DNA from: a bacterium
GTDB lineage: Bacteria > Vulcanimicrobiota > Xenobia > Xenobiales > Xenobiaceae
Assembly (NCBI GenBank): GCA_017444165.1
Contig: JAFSXH010000121.1
Coordinates: 1 to 13,990, forward strand
Reading direction: 5' to 3'
DNA length: 13,990 nucleotides
In this document: in pieces, positions 6,662-13,990 of the stretch
Numbering within the stretch: the first letter of the stretch is position 1
How the letters are laid out: each line of letters starts with the position of its first letter
The notes under the pieces: model-generated
What the model was told of the DNA's origin: nothing
Seen by the model: only the letters and a program-made list of their open reading frames with translations
Databases searched by the model: none
Translations under genes and position numbers: made by a program

Positions 6662-7429
6662 ATGAGTAAGATAATAGATACTCATATCCATCTCAATGTT
6701 GAAGAGTATGCGCAGAATTACTCAGAATTAATTGCTGAAGCTCAAACTCAAGGGATAGTTAAGTTTATCGTACCAGGTACAGATTTGATTTCTTCGCAAA
6801 GTGCTGTGCGCATGAGCCAAGAGAATGAAGCGATTGTGGCCGCAGGTGGTATCCATCCCCATGAAGCTCTTAAAGCGAGCGAAGATGATCTGGAAAAGAT
6901 AAAAGTTTTAGCTAAAGATCTGGTGGCTATCGGAGAAGTAGGTCTAGATTATTATTACGATTTCTCACCCAAAGATATACAGAAGCAATGTTTTAGTGAC
7001 AACATAGATCTGGCTTGCCAATTGGATCTTCCTTTAATAATCCATTGTCGTGAAGCTGATGGTGACCTTTTGGATATTTTGCAGAATAGCTCTCTGCCTT
7101 CAAAAGTAGGAGTCATTCATTGTTGCAGTTCAGCTTGGGAGTATGTGAGCAAATATTTGGATTTGGGGTTTTACATCGGCATAACGGGTATGGTCACATT
7201 CAAAAAGGCATTGTTTACTCAGGAGGCGGCTTTAAAAACTCCTTTGGAGCGTCTGCTGGTGGAGACAGATGGTCCGTATTTGGCTCCTGTACCCCATCGA
7301 GGTTCTATTTTAAGACCGGTGTGGATACGCGACACTATCTCTTACATAGCTAAATTGCGCGGCCTAAATGAAGAAGAATTTATTGAGGCTACTTACGCCA
7401 ATGCTTGTAAATTGTTCACAATATCTTGA
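6662..7429 (+). CDS. tatD: TatD family metal-dependent hydrolase (putative DNase)
   Basis: At 255 aa this is standard length for TatD/YcfH cytosolic hydrolases with a TIM-barrel fold, known as metal-dependent deoxyribonucleases. Visible metal ligands and signatures are the HxH of DTHIHL (H8, H10), AAGGIHPHE (60-68), IGEVGLDYYYD with E92, IHCREA with H128, VIHCCSSA with H153 and VETDGPYLAP with D203. The usual PHRGKRNEP box is PHRGSILRP here. The ATG lies seven bases after the STAS stop and has no SD. The six bases directly before it read CTCCTT, so translation probably depends on coupling to the STAS gene. TatD genes often sit in housekeeping contexts, so its link to the neighbours may be incidental. 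Confidence 0.93.
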   Translation: MSKIIDTHIHLNVEEYAQNYSELIAEAQTQGIVKFIVPGTDLISSQSAVRMSQENEAIVAAGGIHPHEALKASEDDLEKIKVLAKDLVAIGEVGLDYYYDFSPKDIQKQCFSDNIDLACQLDLPLIIHCREADGDLLDILQNSSLPSKVGVIHCCSSAWEYVSKYLDLGFYIGITGMVTFKKALFTQEAALKTPLERLLVETDGPYLAPVPHRGSILRPVWIRDTISYIAKLRGLNEEEFIEATYANACKLFTIS

Positions 7430-7446
7430 TAAGTTAGGGAAGTAAC

Positions 7447-10440
7447 GTGGAAGATTCGATGCACTTTTTATTTATTGGTTTGGGCAATGTAGGTTCTAAA
7501 ACAGTTAGAAATGCCTTAACGACTATATCTACTCTCCAAAGAGATGACGCTTTGGGTGTAGCCATAGATACTGACGAGGCCATAAAGGGTAAGGATTTTC
7601 AAGATATACCTAATCTAAAAGCGATCTATCTGCCTAGTGAAGATGTTACTCGCGCCCTGCAAAAGCGTTCTGAATCACCAGTGCTAGACAGCTGGCTACC
7701 TAAAAATTTTGCTTACACCGAGACTGATCATGGTGCTTTCGGTTATCGCTCTATGGGGCGTTTAGCTTTTATTCTAAATCTTGATCCAATAGTTGAATCT
7801 ATAGATTTCGCCCTGTCTGGCTTAAAATCTGTACAGATCTTTATCTGTGCAACTTTGGGAGGTGGTACGAGTGGAATTTTGATCGAACTCGCCTATCTCT
7901 TGCGCTCTCGCTTGGAAAAATATGGGATAAAAGGAACCTTGCACGCACTCTTGCCCTTTTCGAAAGAAGCTCCAGAATCGGAGTCTATAAAGGCGAACAT
8001 CTATGCCAATTTGCTCGAGTTGAACCATTGGATGCATAAAGATACTATCTACAAGTTTGCCATAGATCTCCAGGAGCGAGAAAAGTGGAGGCCTTCTCTG
8101 GAAGAGGAGCAAGCTAAGAAGGCCGATGCTAGTATAGAGGCTATTTTAGCTAATTTAGATCTGCGTTTAGCCAATAATGTTAATAATGTCAATCCAGGGT
8201 TGGGCAAAGATAAGAATGAGGGAGAAGGTACTCCTGGAACAAAGGTTACTATCGATCTAAAAAAAGATAAATCTCTAGATCTTTCTCCTCGGGAACAACC
8301 TCCAGTAGACTCAGTTATCTTGCATACTTTGGAAAGATTCGATGAAGAGCGTGAGATTATCAGTCTCAGTAATCTTCTTTTGCGTCTTTACGATTGGGGC
8401 TTTGATAATCGCAAAATATTAGATAGGTTATCTTCTGCCATTGGAGGAGACATTTATCTGGAAGATGGCACTAATTCGTCTTTCAGCGATCTTCACGTTC
8501 ACAGGGTTATTTACCCTATGGAACAAATTTTGGATATTGCTTACAGTTTGGCGGCTAGGACTGTCATTGAGGAGTTGCGCGTATCTTTATTTGATAAAAA
8601 TGTCTCTGAAGATGAGGTACACGGTCGCGGTTTGGCCGCTGAATTTATTAAATCACGCCAATTAAAATTAGAGCGCATAGATAAAAAATACAAAAAGAGA
8701 TGTCATAATATGTGCGATGGCAAATACGATGTTGCAACTATAATTGCCAGCGCGCGAGAAGAATTAGAGAAGAAGCCCCTCTACGGCCAAGAGTTGAGAG
8801 AGTTTGTAAAAAAATTAGATAAGCGTCTGCATTCTATAATTGAAGAGTGTCAGAGCGATATGAAGTTTTTTCAAGAACTGAGTCTCTGTACGGATGATAT
8901 TGTACGCAATTGCAGTGAGGGAATAGATAATTCGCTGGCGACTATCGTCAATGCTCAACACAATGGCACAGCTATGATAGCTTTTGCCGATGAATTTATA
9001 CGCTTGATCAGTTTTAGTTTGAATGCTATGCACGAGCGTTTGAATAATTCCAGTGGTGAATCGGTTCGTTTAGAGAGCGTTAAAGATCAGTCTATTGAGA
9101 AGCTGGCTGAATTTAATCCTTCTTTTTGGACGCGCCTGCGTAATAAGGTAGATTTTGCTCCCGTGGATGAGGCCTTTAAGAACTTACAGGAGCATTACGA
9201 AAATACCATTACTAGTTATGTGGCTCGTGAAGAGATCAATTCCATGCTCTCTATGTTGGATCAATTTAAAGAGGTCTTGCGCAAGATGGAATCTCTGCGT
9301 ACTTTCTTGCAGGATTCTTCACAAAAGTTGAACGAGATTAATACTAATTACCTTCTTTATCGGATTAAAAATGCTGATGAGAGTCTGTTGAGTACTCAAG
9401 AGTCACTCGACTACATAACTTCTAATTCCGTTCCTAAAGATGTAAATAAAATTATTGAAGAGATTCATCAACATGTCTCTATGAAGATAACAGATCTCGT
9501 TGAAAAATATTCACAAGAGGAATGGATCGAACTTGTTAAGACGGTTACCGCTAGCAACAATCCCATTTTGTCTGACCATGTCTTACAAGCTCTATTTAAA
9601 AAATATCCTGATGGTAAACGCCTAGAGTACATCGACAATTTAAATAAGAAGTTACACTTCCATAAAGATTTGGGCAGTTTTTTGTGGATAAGTTTTAATA
9701 TCGATTTGGCGGGAAATTTTGCCGAGCAGCTGAGCAATTTACCTATCGAGCAGAAGATTGAATTTATCGACGTTCCCGAGGGTGAATGTGTCGATTTTGT
9801 CGACATATACGACAATTTTGCTCTTGCGAACTTAGATTTAGAAAAATATCGTCAATCTTATCTGGGCTTTTTACGGCGCGGAGGGCGTTTTTTACACAGT
9901 CGGCGCGATGTGCGTTTCAAAACTTTGGAACATAAATCTGGTAAATTGCGTACAGGTATGCTGATATTGTTAGCTACAGCTTTCCAGGTAGGGGCTTTGG
10001 GAGAGAGGGAAGGGCAACTCACTAGCAGAGTATGGATGGACATTAGTACTATTAGGGAGTGTTTTAATACCTTTGAAGATCCTATAGATGCTCTCTTTAT
10101 GGAAGAAGATATGTCTGCAGAGCTAAAAAAGTGGCGCGGCGAACAGTTAGCTAAGGTGGGGATCGAAGATTGGCTTAAATTTCTTCAAGCCGATCCCGAC
10201 AAGGTAGCTAGTCTTTCTAGTTATTTGCGAGCCGTCAAGTTAGATGAGTATATGAACAATCTGCAACAATACATGTTACACGATTTAGAAGTTTACTGGA
10301 ATCGATGGAAGAACGATCTGAATCAACAGTTAAGTAAAGATCCTCAGCTAGATTTGGAGACTTTATCTTATGTTCCGGCTGGTTTTGGTAATTGGCTAAA
10401 GCGGAAATGGCATGAAGAGAGATTATCTTTGAAAAAATAA
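7447..10440 (+). CDS. Large tubulin/FtsZ-like protein (Tubulin_2 family)
   Basis: This 997-aa protein has an N-terminal tubulin/FtsZ-type nucleotide-binding domain. FIGLGNVGSKT (9-19) is the first G-rich loop, IDTD (40-43) an acidic loop, GYRSMGRLAF (99-108) a conserved box, and ICATLGGGTSG (133-143) corresponds to the tubulin signature GGGTGTG. It is followed by LLPFSK (168-173) and IYANLLEL (185-192). The T and G residues of the phosphate loop are kept. A probably disordered, charged linker (about 241-286, with an NNVNNVN repeat) splits the domain from roughly 700 residues of mainly helical sequence with coiled-coil character. No membrane segment or signal peptide is seen. It is far longer than FtsZ (~380 aa) and lacks the FtsZ C-terminal tail, so it is not the division FtsZ. 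The GTG at 7447 has AGGG seven bases upstream; an ATG at 7459 is an alternative. Related families are predicted to act in membrane remodelling. Confidence 0.85.
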   Translation: MEDSMHFLFIGLGNVGSKTVRNALTTISTLQRDDALGVAIDTDEAIKGKDFQDIPNLKAIYLPSEDVTRALQKRSESPVLDSWLPKNFAYTETDHGAFGYRSMGRLAFILNLDPIVESIDFALSGLKSVQIFICATLGGGTSGILIELAYLLRSRLEKYGIKGTLHALLPFSKEAPESESIKANIYANLLELNHWMHKDTIYKFAIDLQEREKWRPSLEEEQAKKADASIEAILANLDLRLANNVNNVNPGLGKDKNEGEGTPGTKVTIDLKKDKSLDLSPREQPPVDSVILHTLERFDEEREIISLSNLLLRLYDWGFDNRKILDRLSSAIGGDIYLEDGTNSSFSDLHVHRVIYPMEQILDIAYSLAARTVIEELRVSLFDKNVSEDEVHGRGLAAEFIKSRQLKLERIDKKYKKRCHNMCDGKYDVATIIASAREELEKKPLYGQELREFVKKLDKRLHSIIEECQSDMKFFQELSLCTDDIVRNCSEGIDNSLATIVNAQHNGTAMIAFADEFIRLISFSLNAMHERLNNSSGESVRLESVKDQSIEKLAEFNPSFWTRLRNKVDFAPVDEAFKNLQEHYENTITSYVAREEINSMLSMLDQFKEVLRKMESLRTFLQDSSQKLNEINTNYLLYRIKNADESLLSTQESLDYITSNSVPKDVNKIIEEIHQHVSMKITDLVEKYSQEEWIELVKTVTASNNPILSDHVLQALFKKYPDGKRLEYIDNLNKKLHFHKDLGSFLWISFNIDLAGNFAEQLSNLPIEQKIEFIDVPEGECVDFVDIYDNFALANLDLEKYRQSYLGFLRRGGRFLHSRRDVRFKTLEHKSGKLRTGMLILLATAFQVGALGEREGQLTSRVWMDISTIRECFNTFEDPIDALFMEEDMSAELKKWRGEQLAKVGIEDWLKFLQADPDKVASLSSYLRAVKLDEYMNNLQQYMLHDLEVYWNRWKNDLNQQLSKDPQLDLETLSYVPAGFGNWLKRKWHEERLSLKK

Positions 10441-10457
10441 GTAAGAGGTGCTAATAA

Positions 10458-11840
10458 GTGAATATAAACAAGATAGCTTTGTCGTTGGTTATGGGAATAG
10501 CTTTAGTTTCAAGCTCTATCTCTCCATCGTATTCAGAAAATGTGAGCGAGCCTCAATCTCAAGGTAGGGCAACATTTGCCGTCATGCAGGATCACATCAT
10601 GAAGTTATCGGATCAGATTAAAGATGTGGTTGTTCATATTGAGGTCGTCTCTAAGTCGGGAAGTCAGAGGCGAAAGGCTACAGGCAGCGGTTTGATTATC
10701 AATGCTGATGGTAAGATCGTCACCAATTATCACGTTATCGATAAGGCCCAGACTATTACAGTAACTTTAAATGATAAGAGCAAGTACACAGCCGAGATCG
10801 TTCGCTCCGATCAACAGACAGATTTAGCCTTTTTGAAGATCAAGGCTGATCATAAGTTGCCTTTTGCTAAATTGGCCGATTCGGATAAAGTTAGAGTTGG
10901 TGAGTGGGTCATAGCGGTAGGAAACCCTTACGGTTTTGATCGCACTGTATCTTTCGGTATTGTCAGTGGTAAGGGTCGTTTTGTACCTGGAGCGGACAAC
11001 GGCGTACCCTTAATTAACGATTTTATCCAGATCGATGCTCTTATCGACGCTGGCAATTCTGGCGGTCCCTTAGTCAATATGGACGGTGAGGTGATCGGTA
11101 TCAACTCTATAGGGGTGGGACGTGGTCAAGGTTTTACTATTCCTTCTAACATTGTTATCGATGTAGAAAATCGCAAACAGGTTGAAGGACGCATTCAGCG
11201 CGGTTGGTTAGGGATCTTTATGCAACCCTTTACAGATGAATATGCCGAGTACATCGGCAGGCCTGATATGCACGGTTTGTTGATCAGTGATGTTATGCCA
11301 GGTAGTCCTGCCGCTAAGTATGGTCTGCGCAGTGGAGATATTGTCACCAAATTTAATGGTCATGATATAAATGCTAACAACACTGAAAATATGAATCGCG
11401 TAAAGTTGCAAGTTGCCCAACTCTTGCCCGGTGATAAGGTCCCTGTAGAGTATTATCGCGATGGTAAATCTCACCAAATCGAGATAGTTTTGGCCTTACA
11501 ACCTATGGTCAGTGTGGAAGATGTCAATACAGATTATGGTTTTGTAGCCAATGAAATAACTTTAAACATGCAGATGGAACATCGTTTAGAGGATACTGAG
11601 GGAATGTTAGTTTCTAAGGTGGAGAAAGGTTCTGTGGCCTCTACGGCGGGGTTAGCCGTTGGTGATGTTATTAATTTTGTCAATAAAGATAAGATAACTA
11701 ACACAAGCGATCTCAACAAAGCGTTAGAGAAAGTTAAAAATAGTCGTCATTTTCTTTTGACGGTTAAGCGTGGTAAGATTAATCATTATGTTTTAATTGA
11801 CACCAGCAATGAAAATAAGGCAGATAACGCCGATAAATAA
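10458..11840 (+). CDS. htrA: HtrA/DegP family serine protease with two PDZ domains
   Basis: This 460-aa exported protease belongs to the trypsin-like HtrA/Deg family, which degrades or refolds damaged envelope proteins. A signal peptide (about 1-26: basic start, hydrophobic core IALSLVMGIALV, cleavage after SYS) has no lipobox. The catalytic triad is complete: H92 in VTNYHVID, D122 in QQTDLAFLK and S201 in DAGNSGGPL. PDZ1 spans about 247-347 and PDZ2 about 353-445, giving a DegP/DegQ-like rather than single-PDZ layout. The GTG start at 10458 has an AAGAGGTG SD eight bases upstream and follows the tubulin-like gene by 17 bases, so it is surely cotranscribed. Its place between a filament-type protein and a membrane-associated AIM24 protein fits an envelope-stress role. 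The hydrophilic, lysine/asparagine-rich tail has no known function. Confidence 0.95.
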   Translation: MNINKIALSLVMGIALVSSSISPSYSENVSEPQSQGRATFAVMQDHIMKLSDQIKDVVVHIEVVSKSGSQRRKATGSGLIINADGKIVTNYHVIDKAQTITVTLNDKSKYTAEIVRSDQQTDLAFLKIKADHKLPFAKLADSDKVRVGEWVIAVGNPYGFDRTVSFGIVSGKGRFVPGADNGVPLINDFIQIDALIDAGNSGGPLVNMDGEVIGINSIGVGRGQGFTIPSNIVIDVENRKQVEGRIQRGWLGIFMQPFTDEYAEYIGRPDMHGLLISDVMPGSPAAKYGLRSGDIVTKFNGHDINANNTENMNRVKLQVAQLLPGDKVPVEYYRDGKSHQIEIVLALQPMVSVEDVNTDYGFVANEITLNMQMEHRLEDTEGMLVSKVEKGSVASTAGLAVGDVINFVNKDKITNTSDLNKALEKVKNSRHFLLTVKRGKINHYVLIDTSNENKADNADK

Positions 11841-11869
11841 GTAACAAGTGAGAAAGAGAGGTATCTATC

Positions 11870-12544
11870 TTGCAGTGTGAAGTAGTTTGTGAGGGTGCGT
11901 ACGCTGCGGCACGCATATTGTTAAGTCCAGGTGAGCAGGTCAACACTGAGCCAGGGGCTATGTTGGCTATGAGCAAGACCTTGAAACTTGAGGGCAAGGT
12001 CTTCGGCGGTGGCATCGGCACTATGGTTAGTAAGTTTTTAACGGGGTCCTCTGTGCGCACTCAGACGATCAAGGCTGGTAACACAGCGGGAGAGTTGTAT
12101 TTGGCCCCTGCTATGCCTGGTGATATTTGCGTTAAAGAACTCAATGCAGGCGAAGAGATCTACTTGAATCACGGCTGTTATTTAGCTTCCAGCCCGACGG
12201 TCAAATATAGTATAAAGATCTTACAGCCTCTGAAGGCCTTATTAGGCGGCAACGATTTCGCTATGCAGAGTTTGACTGGCCCTGGAACCGTTGTATTTAG
12301 CAGTTTCGGTTCTATAATTCATCGTCGCATAGCTCCTGGCTTAGATTATGTGGTCGATAATGAACACTTGATCGCTTGGAGTGCTTCCTTAAAGTATTCT
12401 GTGGAGAAGTCTAGTTCTGGTATCTTCTCTTCTTATCTGTCGGAAGGTTTAGTCTATACCTTACAGGGACCTGGAGATGTCTATTTCCAGACTAGAGGGC
12501 CGGGAGCATTGGCAAAATATTTGGAAGAGACGACTAAGAAGTAA
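11870..12544 (+). CDS. AIM24/TIGR00266 family protein
   Basis: This 224-aa protein spans nearly the whole AIM24 family fold, a double-stranded beta-helix-like trimer-forming domain. Recognised features are the EPGAMLAMS segment (27-35), a glycine-rich stretch GGGIGTMVSKFLTG (46-59), APAMPGDI (79-86), HGCYLASSPTV (101-111), FSSFGSI (143-149), YVVDNEHLIAW (160-170), SEGLVYTLQGPGDVYFQTR (191-209) and a helical tail. The family is widespread in bacteria. The yeast mitochondrial relative affects inner-membrane organisation, while the bacterial role is poorly known. The TTG start at 11870 has an AGAGGT SD seven bases upstream. It is the last gene of the operon and is followed by a strong hairpin. 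Confidence 0.9.
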   Translation: MQCEVVCEGAYAAARILLSPGEQVNTEPGAMLAMSKTLKLEGKVFGGGIGTMVSKFLTGSSVRTQTIKAGNTAGELYLAPAMPGDICVKELNAGEEIYLNHGCYLASSPTVKYSIKILQPLKALLGGNDFAMQSLTGPGTVVFSSFGSIIHRRIAPGLDYVVDNEHLIAWSASLKYSVEKSSSGIFSSYLSEGLVYTLQGPGDVYFQTRGPGALAKYLEETTKK

Positions 12545-12562
12545 TTGTTGTAAGTTGTGTTT

Positions 12563-12603
12563 GAAGTTTGGCCTTTTGGGTTCTCCTCAAAAGGCCAAAC
12601 TTC
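12563..12603. terminator. Bidirectional intrinsic-terminator-like hairpin
   Basis: Perfect 16-bp arms (12563-12578 and 12588-12603) enclose a 9-base centre that can add a G-U and a G-C pair, leaving the loop TTCTC. It lies between the convergent AIM24 and thiI genes, 18 bases past one stop and 8 past the other. The plus-strand side is followed by TTCT, and the T/A-rich outer arms give modest U tracts, so it probably stops transcription from both sides. Confidence 0.75.
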
Positions 12604-12611
12604 TTCTATGA

Positions 12612-13862
12612 CTAGATCTTCTCTAACGGACACCCGTAAGTTAGGTTATCGGAAAAGGTGGGAGCTTGCAGTTGGACTCTCTCCACGTGATCGCCGCGCC
12701 AAGTCAACTGGATTATCTCGGCTTTATCTACGGCTTCGGACTCCAGTTGTTCCAGTTCCATTTGGCGTTCTAAGTTGAGAACATCTTGTAGCCTGGCTTT
12801 GATACAGGGATGTTTGGCTAACATCAGCGAGCAGCAGTCTTCGTAGGGTCGGGCGGAGAGTTCATAAGTGCCGATCTGGGTCGATCTCTTAATTATGTCC
12901 TCTTTGTCTGTGCCTACTAGAGGGCGCAACATTGGTAAGCTGGCGGCTTCGTCTATTGTGCGCATGTTGGTTAAAGTTTGTGAAGCCACTTGGCCTAAGC
13001 TCTCTCCAGTTACGATAGCTTCGGCTTTTTCGCGGGCGGCCACTTTGGAGGCTATGCGTACCATGGAGCGGCGGTAGAGGATCATGCGCAGTTCGGCTGG
13101 GGTCATACTCAAAAGTTCTTCCTGGACGGGGGCAAAACTTACTAGATATAATTTTGTGTTGTACTGGAAGCGGGTGAGTACTTCGCTAATGAGGGTGCAG
13201 TTATCCAGGCTAGCTTTGTTAGTGAAGGGATAAGAGTGGAAGTGGCAGAGGATTACATCGGCTCCGCGTTTCATCAATTGCCAACAGGCTACGGGAGAAT
13301 CGAAGCCCGAACTGAGCATACCGACAACTTTTCCCGCTGTACCCGCTGGCAAGCCGCCAGGGCCTTTTAATCTTTCGCCTGATACTAAGACTAGTTTAGC
13401 TACAATTTCTAAACGGATGGTAATATCTGGCTCTTTGAGGTTGACCTTTATCTTACGTCCCGTCTGAGCGCACTTGTCTAAAATATAGCCTCCGATCTCG
13501 CGCTCTATTTCACCAGAGTGCATAGGAAAATTCTTATCGGGACGGCGACAGCGTACAGCGAAAGTCTCTCCCTGAGCTTCTTGAAAACACTGCCAAGCGG
13601 CCTCACACATTTGCTCAAAATCTTGGGCCACTTCTCTAACTAAAGCGTAATTGGCTACTCCAAAGACACCGCTCATGCGTTTTTTTATCTCTTCTAGATC
13701 TTCGGTGTCTAAGGAGAAGATAATTCTGCCGTAGAGGCTACGCACAGCTATTTTGCCCATGTCCTGAAATGTTTTGCGCAGATTGGCTATTAATCGTTTG
13801 ACAAATAGATTGCGGTTGTTGCCCTTGAGGGCTATTTCGTGATAATGGACTACAATTTGCAT
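12612..13862 (-). CDS. thiI: tRNA 4-thiouridine synthase ThiI (no rhodanese domain)
   Basis: This 416-aa enzyme adenylates tRNA U8 and inserts sulfur to make 4-thiouridine; in some bacteria it also serves thiazole synthesis. An N-terminal ferredoxin-like region (1-75) leads to a THUMP domain (about 60-165), the GPGGLPAGTAGKV linker (167-179) and the PP-loop ATPase domain. The PP-loop reads LSSGFDSP (183-190), where the usual SGGxDS has Ser for the first Gly, a variant also found in other ThiI proteins. The domain continues with GESLGQVASQTLTNM (286-300) and PYEDCCS with C343/C344, where the conserved PP-domain cysteine is expected. The C-terminal rhodanese domain of the 482-aa E. coli enzyme is absent, as in Bacillus-type ThiI, so sulfur must come directly from a cysteine desulfurase, none of which is in the window. 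The ATG has a GAGGAAG SD seven bases upstream and follows the DUF523 stop by 12 bases. Confidence 0.95.
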   Translation of the reverse strand: MQIVVHYHEIALKGNNRNLFVKRLIANLRKTFQDMGKIAVRSLYGRIIFSLDTEDLEEIKKRMSGVFGVANYALVREVAQDFEQMCEAAWQCFQEAQGETFAVRCRRPDKNFPMHSGEIEREIGGYILDKCAQTGRKIKVNLKEPDITIRLEIVAKLVLVSGERLKGPGGLPAGTAGKVVGMLSSGFDSPVACWQLMKRGADVILCHFHSYPFTNKASLDNCTLISEVLTRFQYNTKLYLVSFAPVQEELLSMTPAELRMILYRRSMVRIASKVAAREKAEAIVTGESLGQVASQTLTNMRTIDEAASLPMLRPLVGTDKEDIIKRSTQIGTYELSARPYEDCCSLMLAKHPCIKARLQDVLNLERQMELEQLESEAVDKAEIIQLTWRGDHVERVQLQAPTFSDNLTYGCPLEKI

Positions 13863-13874
13863 AAAGTATCTTCC

Positions 13875-13990
13875 TCAGTCTACAGTTTGAACTTTGATGC
13901 CATTTTTCAAAAGGAGGGCGCAAGTTACACCGTTGCCCTTAATGCGCTCACCATTTGCTCCTCCGACACTTCCACAACCGCAAGAGGGAC
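13875..13990 (-). CDS. DUF523 family protein, C-terminal fragment (cut by window edge)
   Basis: Only the last 37 residues are visible, ending at TGA (13875-13877). They begin PSCGCGSVGG and continue with KGNGVTCALLLKNGIKV, which matches the conserved C-terminal half of small DUF523 proteins (SPSCG...G.GVTAALL...GI.V). The family is uncharacterised, about 150 aa long, cysteine-bearing and common in Firmicutes. The gene ends 12 bases before thiI on the same strand and probably forms an operon with it. Translation in the other two minus-strand frames is interrupted by stops over the same bases. Confidence 0.7.
   Translation of the reverse strand, partial: PSCGCGSVGGANGERIKGNGVTCALLLKNGIKVQTVD

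Noticed and set aside
7447..10440. Calling the tubulin-like gene ftsZ
   Set aside because: It is 2.6 times too long, has GGGTSG instead of GGGTGTG, lacks the FtsZ tail and is not in a division gene cluster.
1..13990. CRISPR array, prophage or rRNA genes
   Set aside because: No regularly spaced direct repeats, phage structural or integrase genes, or rRNA-like sequence were seen.

Overview
This is a bacterial window of about 14 kb, coding-dense, with short intergenic gaps, Shine-Dalgarno (SD) sites and many TTG/GTG starts. I cannot name the organism. A thiI-DUF523 pair and a ThiI without a rhodanese domain recall Firmicutes-type genomes. A complete squalene-hopene cyclase whose C-terminal insertion resembles the form I recall from proteobacterial enzymes, and a large tubulin-like protein, point to a less common lineage. 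No phage, CRISPR array, rRNA or tRNA was found. The only hint of a mobile element is a terminal-repeat-like hairpin at the left edge.

Layout: (1) 1-238 has no convincing gene. It holds a GC-rich hairpin (11-29), a cysteine-rich open frame without a start codon (83-232, minus) and a perfect 13-bp inverted repeat (199-231). (2) 239-6147, minus strand, is a five-gene probable operon. In transcription order it runs Hanks-type Ser/Thr kinase, three-helix membrane protein, squalene-hopene cyclase, a 450-aa beta-rich unknown and a ~107-aa unknown. Membrane protein and cyclase overlap by one base (TAATG), and the SD of the 450-aa gene lies in the last cyclase codons. (3) 6148-6267 is the divergent control region. 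(4) 6268-12544, plus strand, is a second five-gene probable operon: STAS-domain anti-sigma-factor antagonist, TatD hydrolase, a 997-aa tubulin-like GTPase-fold protein (Tubulin_2/FtsZ-like), an HtrA/DegP protease with two PDZ domains, and an AIM24/TIGR00266 protein. (5) A 16-bp perfect hairpin at 12563-12603 closes it. (6) 12612-13990, minus strand, has thiI and, upstream, the last 38 codons (37 residues plus stop) of a DUF523 gene cut by the window edge.

The two divergent operons share one short control region. Together they combine signalling (kinase, STAS), membrane-lipid synthesis (hopanoid cyclase), a membrane protein, an exported quality-control protease, a membrane-associated AIM24 protein and a filament-type nucleotide-binding protein. 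My inference is an envelope-stress or membrane-remodelling module in which a tubulin-like protein, hopanoids and a kinase are linked. The sequence shows the gene order and domains; the joint function is not demonstrated.
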